A DNA stretch of 6,901 nucleotides. It comes from Rubrobacter sp. Lineage in GTDB: Bacteria; Actinomycetota; Rubrobacteria; Rubrobacterales; Rubrobacteraceae. Location of the stretch: contig JACDFX010000090.1 in NCBI GenBank assembly GCA_013815575.1, forward strand, positions 1 to 6,901. The letters are read 5' to 3'. Numbering within the stretch: position 1 is the stretch's first letter; each line of letters starts with the position of its first letter. Both the position numbers and the translations under genes were made by a program. The notes under the pieces were generated by a model that worked only from the letters and a program-made list of their open reading frames with translations, was not told where the DNA came from and searched no databases. Below are positions 1-4,546 of this stretch, piece after piece.

Positions 1-859
1 TCTCTATAAAGTAGAATTCGTCCCCCTCGACCAGGAACTCGACCGTCCCGGCGTTGGCGTAGCCCGCCTCGCGGGCCAACCGGACGGCCGCCTCGCACAT
101 TTTCTCCCGCATTTCGGGGTTTATGCCGGGAGACGGGGACTCCTCCAGCACCTTCTGGCGGCGGCGCTGCATCGAGCACTCGCGCTCGTAGAGGTGGATG
201 GCATTGCCCTCCTCGTCCGCCATGACCTGGACCTCCACGTGGCGCGGGCCGGCGAGAAACTTCTCCAGGTAGAGTGTGCCGTCCCCGAAGGCGGACTGGG
301 CCTCGCGCTTCGCCGCCTGTACGGCCTCGCGCAACTCCTCCTCGTTCTGGGCCACCCGAATGCCTCGGCCCCCGCCGCCGGCCGCCGCCTTGATCATGAC
401 GGGATACCCGATCTCCTCCACGGTGGCCACGGCCTCGTCCGCCGATGAGACGTTGTCCGAGCCAGGCACGACGGGAACTTTGGCCTCGACGGCCAGCCGC
501 CGGGCGGCGGACTTGTCGCCCAGTTTCTCGATGGCTTCGGCCGATGGGCCGATGAACTTTATTCCGGCGTCCGTGACCGCCTTCGCGAAGGCGGCGTTCT
601 CGGCGAGAAAGCCGTACCCGGGGTGGATCGCATCGGCGCCCGTCTCCTTTGCCGCTTCGATCAGGCGCTGCGCGTTCAGGTAGCTCTTACCCGCCGCCGG
701 CGGGCCGATGTTGACCGACTCGTCGGCATGGCGGACGTGAAGGGCCGTCTCGTCGGCGTCCGAGTAGACGGCGACCGCCGGGACGCCGATCTCCTGGCAG
801 GCGCGGACGACGCGAAGCGCGATCTCCCCCCGATTGGCGACCAGAACCTTTTGGAACAC
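1..859 (-). CDS. accC: Biotin carboxylase (acetyl-CoA carboxylase family), 3' part missing
   Basis: This protein carboxylates biotin on a carrier protein, using ATP and bicarbonate, in the cytosol. Reading leftward from GTG (857-859) gives 286 codons without a stop. Visible features are the N-terminal VLVANRGEIALRVVRAC (residues 5-21), HPGYGFLAEN (79-88), ATP-grasp lysines K116 (GDKSAA) and K157, the glycine loop GGGGRG (161-166), PRHVEVQV (205-212) and CSMQRRRQK (228-236). The frame leaves the window at E286 of FIE, which matches a metal-binding glutamate of E. coli AccC. The family is about 450 residues, so roughly the last 160 are outside, including the EMNxRxQVEH motif. GTG is chosen because GGAGGAGG lies 7 nt upstream and the N-terminus aligns exactly. 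It follows bioY by 59 nt on the same strand, with no terminator seen between them. Its likely partner is the carrier at 4274-4510. A propionyl- or other acyl-CoA carboxylase subunit is possible by fold, but no such carboxyltransferase is visible here. Confidence 0.95.
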   Translation of the reverse strand, partial: MFQKVLVANRGEIALRVVRACQEIGVPAVAVYSDADETALHVRHADESVNIGPPAAGKSYLNAQRLIEAAKETGADAIHPGYGFLAENAAFAKAVTDAGIKFIGPSAEAIEKLGDKSAARRLAVEAKVPVVPGSDNVSSADEAVATVEEIGYPVMIKAAAGGGGRGIRVAQNEEELREAVQAAKREAQSAFGDGTLYLEKFLAGPRHVEVQVMADEEGNAIHLYERECSMQRRRQKVLEESPSPGINPEMREKMCEAAVRLAREAGYANAGTVEFLVEGDEFYFIE

Positions 860-866
860 GAATCAG

Positions 867-874
867 CCTCCTCC
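867..874 (-). promoter_or_regulatory. Ribosome binding site of accC
   Basis: GGAGGAGG on the minus strand, 7 nt before the GTG at 857-859. This strong site decides the GTG start, since no ATG is available at the conserved N-terminus. Confidence 0.8.
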
Positions 875-918
875 AAATAAAGCCGTCATCCTGGCCCCGC
901 CGCGAACCTCGGACCCCT

Positions 919-1461
919 TCAGGCCCGTGAGGTGGCGATGGCCGGGGCGACGGCGACGGCGACGAGGGTTGCCAGGCCGACCTTGATCAGGTCGAAGACC
1001 ACGAACGGCAGCACGCCCGCGGCCAGGGCCGCGCCGGGGGAGAGGCCGGCGAGCACCGCAAGCCACGTTGCACCAAGTGCGTAGATCACGGCGAGTGCCG
1101 CGCTGCCCCACAGAAACCCCACGACGAGCGCCTGGCGACGAGGCGCATTCGCCGTAGCCCCGGCGGCGAGACCGGCGAGTGCGGCGGCCAGGGGGTAGGC
1201 GAGCAGGTATCCCCCCGTGTCGCCGAAGACGATGCCGAGCCCGCCCTTGAACCCGGCGAAGACCGGGACGCCTATCGCCCCAACGAGGAGGTAGATCCCC
1301 ATCGCCAGGGCACCGTAGCGCGGACCCAGCAGCAGGCCCGTGAGAACGACGGCCAGCACCTGCAGGGTAAACGGGACCGGCTCGAGCGGGATGGCGATCT
1401 GGGCCGCCACGGCGGTGAAGGCGGCCATGAGCGCCACCCGGGTCATCACGGCTACGTTCAA
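919..1461 (-). CDS. bioY: BioY, biotin transporter substrate-binding (S) component
   Basis: BioY is an integral membrane protein that binds biotin. It imports biotin with an ECF energising module (EcfT and the EcfA ATPases, or BioN and BioM), or in some reports alone. The 180-residue hydrophobic protein can be read as about six membrane segments, roughly at residues 7-26, 31-49, 51-70, 84-104, 111-138 and 143-175. Family hallmarks are EPVPFTLQ (27-34), the GDTGGYLLAYPLAA segment (80-93) and the C-terminal FDLIKVGLATL (156-166) with the conserved D157 and K160. The length is normal for BioY. The start is TTG (1459-1461), chosen because AAGGAG lies 6 nt upstream. GTG at codon 5 (1447-1449) or ATG at codon 6 (1444-1446) are alternatives that lose almost nothing. 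No BioM or BioN gene is in the window, so it may share a general ECF module. It heads the leftward unit with accC, which implies biotin supply for the carboxylase. Confidence 0.93.
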   Translation of the reverse strand: MNVAVMTRVALMAAFTAVAAQIAIPLEPVPFTLQVLAVVLTGLLLGPRYGALAMGIYLLVGAIGVPVFAGFKGGLGIVFGDTGGYLLAYPLAAALAGLAAGATANAPRRQALVVGFLWGSAALAVIYALGATWLAVLAGLSPGAALAAGVLPFVVFDLIKVGLATLVAVAVAPAIATSRA

Positions 1462-1467
1462 CTCCTT

Positions 1468-1473
1468 CTCCTT
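1468..1473 (-). promoter_or_regulatory. Ribosome binding site of bioY
   Basis: AAGGAG on the minus strand, 6 nt before TTG at 1459-1461. A second AAGGAG follows directly at 1462-1467 and is better placed for the GTG (1447-1449) or ATG (1444-1446) in-frame alternatives. The tandem site leaves the exact start slightly open. Confidence 0.6.
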
Positions 1474-1483
1474 TTCGTCTTCG

Positions 1484-1499
1484 AGGTTTACGGCAACCT
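1484..1499. promoter_or_regulatory. Candidate operator palindrome in the bioY leader
   Basis: AGGTT and AACCT form an inverted repeat with a 6-bp spacer (TACGGC) whose central CG is also symmetric. It lies just downstream of a possible minus-strand -10 element, where a bound repressor would block bioY initiation. Biotin regulators commonly control bioY, but this half-site does not match the BirA consensus I know, so the cognate factor is unknown. Short inverted repeats also occur by chance, so this is tentative. Confidence 0.3.
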
Positions 1500-1506
1500 T
1501 TTAGCA
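1498..1506 (-). promoter_or_regulatory. Possible extended -10 promoter of bioY-accC
   Basis: On the minus strand TGC precedes TAAAAG (the hexamer pairs with 1498-1503), which resembles an extended -10 (TGn plus TAnnnT-like). No good -35 lies 17 nt upstream. If used, transcription would start near 1491, inside the palindrome at 1484-1499. Low confidence. Confidence 0.3.
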
Positions 1507-1510
1507 CTGT

Positions 1511-1539
1511 TTGACCAAAAAATCCCCCGTAGGTACTAT
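1511..1539 (+). promoter_or_regulatory. Sigma-A-type promoter of the pxpBCA-accB-coxL operon
   Basis: The -35 TTGACC (1511-1516) and the -10 TACTAT (1534-1539) are separated by exactly 17 bp. Each hexamer has five of six matches to the housekeeping consensus (TTGACA, TATAAT) or close to it. The predicted start is near 1546, giving a leader of about 30 nt before the ATG at 1578. The spacer holds an A-run followed by CCCCC. This is the only AT-rich, promoter-like stretch upstream of the five rightward genes, so it probably drives them all. Confidence 0.75.
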
Positions 1540-1560
1540 TCGAGCACTCTTACAAGGTGA

Positions 1561-1567
1561 AAGGTGA
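1561..1567 (+). promoter_or_regulatory. Ribosome binding site of pxpB
   Basis: AAGGTGA matches part of the anti-SD complement (AGGTGA of AGGAGGTGATC) and ends 10 nt before ATG 1578. It supports that ATG over an in-frame GTG at 1557, which would lie only about 11 nt from the predicted transcription start and would have no SD. Confidence 0.5.
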
Positions 1568-1577
1568 GTGTCAGCAC

Positions 1578-2483
1578 ATGAACGCCAACGTCGAGACCGG
1601 GCTTCCGGAGGCGCGCTACACCTACGGCGGGGACGAGTTCGTCTTCGTGGAACTCGCCGAGGCCATGAGCCTCAAGGTGAACTTCAGGGCCATGGCGATC
1701 ACGAACAGGCTCAGGGAGGAGAACGTGGAGGGCGTGATGGACATCTGCCCGTCCAACGCCTCCTACATGGTCCGCATCGACCCGGACGTGCTGCACCCGG
1801 ACGGCCTGATCTCACGCCTCAAGGAGATAGACGAAGAGGTCGGCGACGTGAAGGGCTACGAACTCCAGACGCGCGTCGTGGACGTGCCGGTGATGATGGA
1901 GGACCCGTGGACGCACGAGGCCCTGATGCGCTTCCGGGACCGCCACCAGGACCCGGACGCGACGGACCTCGAGTACTCGGCCCGCATAAACGGCTACGAC
2001 TCCAAGGACGACTTTATAGCCGCCCTGCTCGGCTCACCATGGCTCATCACCATGATCGGGTTCGTGCCGGGCCTCCCCTGGTGCTACCAGCTGGTCCCGC
2101 CCGAGGAGCAGGTCGAGGTCCCGAAATACGTCAGGCCCCGCACCTTCACCCCCGAGCGGGCCTTCGGCTTCGGCGGCGGGTTCGCCGTCGTCTACTCCGT
2201 CCAGGGCGCCGGCGGCTACCAACTCTATGGCCTCGCCCCGGCACCGGTGCTGGACGTGAAGCAGAGGTTGACGGATTTCGAGGACTCCATAGTCTTTCCG
2301 AAGCCCGGGGACGTGTGGAATTACCGCGGGGTGGACCGGGAGGAGTTCGACGAGATCCGGGCGAGCGTGGAGGACGGTTCGTTCGAGTACAGGAAAAAGG
2401 ACTTCACCTTTCACGCGGATCGGGCGCTCGAAGATCCGCACGCGTACAACAAGGAGATCCTGGGGGTGCTCTATGGCGATTAG
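1578..2483 (+). CDS. pxpB: Long PxpB/KipI-type protein (5-oxoprolinase subunit B / carboxyltransferase domain)
   Basis: PxpB pairs with PxpC. Together with PxpA they cleave 5-oxoproline to glutamate with ATP, and the PxpB/PxpC fold is that of the urea carboxylase carboxyltransferase domain. The 301-residue protein keeps the N-terminal ferredoxin-like half, with YGGDEFVFVEL (16-26) and ASYMVRIDPD (61-70) in the usual INNITV-type position. It also keeps GFVPGLPW (161-168), the counterpart of GFxPGFxYL, and a C-terminal beta domain with VPKYVRPR (181-188) and AGGYQLYGLAP (211-221). It is much longer than E. coli YbgJ (about 218) or B. subtilis KipI (about 240). An acidic, charged insert at about 108-150 precedes the GF motif, and a tail follows PGDVWNYR (243-250). 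The canonical PxGSVGIGG and PGGW are altered to PERAFGFGGG and AGGY. Its stop overlaps the next gene by 11 bp, suggesting translational coupling. Membership of the fold family is secure. The 5-oxoproline substrate is not. Confidence 0.85.
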   Translation: MNANVETGLPEARYTYGGDEFVFVELAEAMSLKVNFRAMAITNRLREENVEGVMDICPSNASYMVRIDPDVLHPDGLISRLKEIDEEVGDVKGYELQTRVVDVPVMMEDPWTHEALMRFRDRHQDPDATDLEYSARINGYDSKDDFIAALLGSPWLITMIGFVPGLPWCYQLVPPEEQVEVPKYVRPRTFTPERAFGFGGGFAVVYSVQGAGGYQLYGLAPAPVLDVKQRLTDFEDSIVFPKPGDVWNYRGVDREEFDEIRASVEDGSFEYRKKDFTFHADRALEDPHAYNKEILGVLYGD

Positions 2484-3447
2484 GGTCAAGAGCCCCGGGC
2501 TCCTCACCACCGTCCAGGACACCGGCCGCTTCGGCGAGTACGCCATCGGGATGCCGCCTTCGGGGGCGATGGACGTGTTTTCCTACCAGGTTGGCAACTA
2601 CCTCGTTGGCAACGACGACGGCGCCGCCGGGCTCGAGATCACCTACTTCGGTCCCGAGCTTGAGTTTACCGAGGACGCCGTTATAGCCGTCACCGGAGCC
2701 GAGATGCCATCCAAGATAAACGGCGAAGAGGCCCCGACCTGGGAGACGTTGCAAGTTAGTGAAGGCGACGTCCTCTCCTTCGACTACCTCAAGAACGGCG
2801 CGAGGTCTTACCTGGCCGTCGCCGGCGGAATAGACGCACCCGTCTTCATGCACAGCCGCTCGACTTATACCCTGATCGGGCTCGGCGGCCACGAAGGCCG
2901 CGCCCTCCAGGAAGGCGACGAACTTCAGCTCGGCGAGGCCCGAAACGGCGAAGCCCAGATCGGCAAACGAGTCGAGGACCGCCACATCCCCACCTACACG
3001 AAAGAGACCGAGTTGCGGGTCATCATCGGCCTCGCCAGCTACCGGCTTACGGAAGAGAGCATGAAGGAGTTCCTAAACGTAGAGTGGACGGTTACCCCTG
3101 ATGCCGACCGCGTCGGCTACCGTTACCGGGGTGGCGAGCTAGGGTTCGTGGAGCGCGAGCAGCCGGCGGGCGCCGGCAGCGACCCGGCCAACGTCGTGGA
3201 TTTCGGGTATCCGATCGGTTCCATCCAGGTCCCCGGCGGCGTCGAGCCCATAGTCCTCATGAACGACGCCGTAACCGGCGGCGGCTACGCCACCATCGGC
3301 ACCGTAATAAGCGCCGACCGCGACCGCCTGGCCCAATCAAAGACCAACGACAAGACCCGCTTCCGCTCGATAGGGCTGCAAGAAGCGCTAGAAGCCCGCG
3401 AGGATCGTCGCAAGAGACTGGCCGAGATAAGGGACGCACTGGCCTGA
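2473..3447 (+). CDS. pxpC: PxpC/KipA-type protein (5-oxoprolinase subunit C / carboxyltransferase domain)
   Basis: This is the partner of PxpB in the ATP-dependent 5-oxoprolinase complex and a homologue of the second half of the urea carboxylase carboxyltransferase. It has 324 residues, a normal family length. Motifs in order are SPGLLTTVQDTGR (7-19), SGAMD (30-34), NYLVGND (42-48), LEIT (54-57), RSYLAVAGGID (111-121), STYTLIGLGGHEGRAL (130-145), DADRVGYR (210-217), GYPIGSIQVPGG (245-256), PIVLMNDAVTGGGYA (259-273) and LAQ (286-288). A few positions differ from E. coli YbgK: TTGGYP is here TGGGYA, and the YPIGSIQVPGG form resembles urea carboxylase more than YbgK. The ATG lies within the pxpB end, with a G-rich TGGGGGTG just upstream and AAGGAG at 2451-2456. 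Translation is probably coupled to pxpB. The 25-bp gap to pxpA shows no terminator. Confidence 0.93.
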   Translation: MAIRVKSPGLLTTVQDTGRFGEYAIGMPPSGAMDVFSYQVGNYLVGNDDGAAGLEITYFGPELEFTEDAVIAVTGAEMPSKINGEEAPTWETLQVSEGDVLSFDYLKNGARSYLAVAGGIDAPVFMHSRSTYTLIGLGGHEGRALQEGDELQLGEARNGEAQIGKRVEDRHIPTYTKETELRVIIGLASYRLTEESMKEFLNVEWTVTPDADRVGYRYRGGELGFVEREQPAGAGSDPANVVDFGYPIGSIQVPGGVEPIVLMNDAVTGGGYATIGTVISADRDRLAQSKTNDKTRFRSIGLQEALEAREDRRKRLAEIRDALA

Positions 3448-3462
3448 GACCCGCTGACCGAA

Positions 3463-3468
3463 GGGAGG
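3463..3468 (+). promoter_or_regulatory. Ribosome binding site of pxpA
   Basis: GGGAGG, 4 nt before TTG at 3473-3475. The spacing is short, but the conserved LamB/YcsF N-terminus ([10 protein letters not shown]) begins directly after the TTG. The first in-frame ATG, at codon 9, would remove that motif. Confidence 0.6.
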
Positions 3469-3472
3469 CACC

Positions 3473-4246
3473 TTGTACATCGACTTTAATTGCGACATGG
3501 GCGAGAGCTTCGGGCCTTACAGTTTTGGGGCGGACGAGGAGTTGATGCGGTTTATCTCGTCGGCGAACGTGGCGGGGGGGTTTCACGCGGGGGACCCGCA
3601 CGTTATGAGGAAGACCGTGGCGCTTGCGAAGGAGCACGGGGTAGCTGTGGGGGTGCATAGTGGGTATCGGGACCTCGTGGGGTTCGGGAGGAGGGAGATC
3701 CAGGCCCCGCCAGAGGAGCTTCGGGACGAGCTCGTCTACCAGCTCGGCGCCTTGCGCGAGTTCGCCCGCCTCTACGGGATGGGGGTGCAGCACGTCAAGC
3801 CGCACGGCGCGCTGTACATGGTCGCGGCCCGCGACGAGGCGCTCTCGCGCGCGATCATTGAAGCTATACAACAGGTAGATCCCGGCCTCGTCCTTTTCTG
3901 TATGGAATCCTCGGTCACCTACAGGCTCGCCGGGGAGATGGGGCAGCCGGTGGCGGCGGAGTTCTTCGCCGACCGGGCGTACAACGACGAGGGCCAGATC
4001 GTCTTTACCCGCAAGCTCGCCGGCGAACTCGACCCCGAGGAGATGGCCGGGAGGGTCGTCCGGGCCGTGAAGGAGGGCAGGGTCGCGACCGAGGGCGGCG
4101 GCGAGGTGGAGGTCAGGTGCGACTCCGTCTGCGTCCACAGTGACACCCCTGGCGTCGTGAAGCTGGCCGAGACGATAGTGCGTAAGCTGGGGGAGAACGA
4201 GGTCGAGGTGCGGCCCCTCGGAAGGTCCGAAGAGAAGGTTTCGTAG
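3473..4246 (+). CDS. pxpA: PxpA (LamB/YcsF family, 5-oxoprolinase subunit A)
   Basis: PxpA is the third subunit of the ATP-dependent 5-oxoprolinase and belongs to the glycoside hydrolase/deacetylase-like barrel superfamily. The 257 residues match the family length (about 245-255). Visible motifs are [10 protein letters not shown] (3-12), [13 protein letters not shown] (30-42), [12 protein letters not shown] (56-67) with GFGRRE (70-75), HVKPHGALY (107-115), EFFADRAY (163-170) and CVHSDTPG (220-227). Several differ from the usual family forms as I recall them: SANIACGFHAGD has Gly35 instead of Cys, GAHPSYPD is VHSGYRD, KPHGALYN ends in Met116, and VHGD is VHSD. The start is TTG. The first third is G-rich, with 10 of the first 11 glycine codons being GGG, unlike the rest of the gene. 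It lies between pxpC (25-bp gap) and the biotin carrier gene (27-bp gap). Family assignment is firm, but substrate identity is open. Confidence 0.94.
   Translation: MYIDFNCDMGESFGPYSFGADEELMRFISSANVAGGFHAGDPHVMRKTVALAKEHGVAVGVHSGYRDLVGFGRREIQAPPEELRDELVYQLGALREFARLYGMGVQHVKPHGALYMVAARDEALSRAIIEAIQQVDPGLVLFCMESSVTYRLAGEMGQPVAAEFFADRAYNDEGQIVFTRKLAGELDPEEMAGRVVRAVKEGRVATEGGGEVEVRCDSVCVHSDTPGVVKLAETIVRKLGENEVEVRPLGRSEEKVS
3662..3695 (+). other. G-quadruplex-compatible G-run cluster within pxpA
   Basis: Five G-tracts of at least three (3662-3664, 3669-3671, 3679-3682, 3686-3688, 3693-3695) are separated by loops of 4, 7, 3 and 4 nt. This fits the standard quadruplex pattern on the coding (mRNA-like) strand. 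Further G-runs lie just upstream (3638-3641, 3649-3653), and a G7 run is at 3574-3580. It may simply follow from the local GGG and AGG codon choice. No function is shown. Confidence 0.4.
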
Positions 4247-4260
4247 CAGGCCACCTGGCA

Positions 4261-4267
4261 GGAGGAG
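4261..4267 (+). promoter_or_regulatory. Ribosome binding site of the biotin carrier gene
   Basis: GGAGGAG, 6 nt before TTG at 4274-4276. This ideal spacing fixes the TTG start and so the short length of the protein. Confidence 0.75.
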
Positions 4268-4273
4268 CAAGAC

Positions 4274-4510
4274 TTGGCGAAGACCGTAAGAGCGCAGATG
4301 CCCGGCACTTTCTACCGGCGCCCGGACCCGGAAAGCGACTTCTACGTGGAAGAGGGCGATTCCGTTTCGGCGGGGGACACCGTCGGCCTGATCGAGGTGA
4401 TGAAGTCCTTCCACGAGGTCAAGGCCGAGGAGGGCGGCACCGTCTCGAAGTTTCTGGTCGAGAACGAGAGCGCCGTGGACGCGGGCCAGGATCTCTTGGA
4501 GATGGAGTAG
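4274..4510 (+). CDS. accB: Short biotin carboxyl carrier protein (biotinyl domain)
   Basis: The protein carries biotin on a lysine and shuttles carboxyl groups between biotin carboxylase and a carboxyltransferase. Its 78 residues form one biotinyl/lipoyl barrel. RAQMPGTFYRRPDP (6-19) corresponds to the VRSPMVGTFYRTPSP start of the E. coli AccB domain. VEEGDSVSAGDTVGLIEVMK (25-44) holds the biotin-attachment motif EVMK with K44 as the acceptor. GGTVSKFLVENESAVDAGQ (54-72) completes the barrel. The canonical motif is EAMK, and here Val replaces Ala. It lacks the roughly 75-residue N-terminal region of full AccB, so it is not a typical housekeeping BCCP, although small single-domain carriers near pxp genes are known. 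The start is TTG with a strong SD. It lies 27 bp after pxpA and 36 bp before the molybdoenzyme gene. The likely modifying enzyme, biotin protein ligase, is not in the window. Confidence 0.92.
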   Translation: MAKTVRAQMPGTFYRRPDPESDFYVEEGDSVSAGDTVGLIEVMKSFHEVKAEEGGTVSKFLVENESAVDAGQDLLEME

Positions 4511-4534
4511 CCCGGGCGACCCGAAGGACGAAAT

Positions 4535-4540
4535 AGGAGG
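4535..4540 (+). promoter_or_regulatory. Ribosome binding site of coxL-like gene
   Basis: AGGAGG, 6 nt before ATG at 4547-4549. This near-perfect site fixes the start and places the gene in the same unit as the carrier gene 36 bp upstream. Confidence 0.75.
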
Positions 4541-4546
4541 CGCGGC

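Noticed and set aside
860..918. Possible terminator between bioY and accC
   Set aside because: No stem followed by a T-run was found. The gap looks like a simple intra-operon spacer with a strong SD.
863..1507. Alternative 214-codon minus-strand frame over bioY
   Set aside because: It is out of frame with the BioY hallmarks and translates to Arg- and Gly-rich sequence.
1509..1557. Possible BirA operator (TTGTnAAC-type half-sites around TTTGAC and TTACAA)
   Set aside because: The half-sites are not inverted with respect to each other and the spacing does not fit the known BirA arrangement.
1568..2686. Plus-strand open frame of 372 codons overlapping pxpB in another frame
   Set aside because: Its translation is an Arg- and Gly-rich, low-complexity product. 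The pxpB frame carries clear family motifs across the same bases.
3574..3580. G7 run suspected as a frameshift or sequencing error in pxpA
   Set aside because: The LamB/YcsF motifs continue in the same frame on both sides (SANVAGG then FHAGDP), so no indel is needed.
4511..4546. Possible terminator or promoter between the carrier gene and coxL
   Set aside because: The gap is only 36 bp, with neither a hairpin plus T-run nor -35/-10 pairs. It holds the AGGAGG of coxL.
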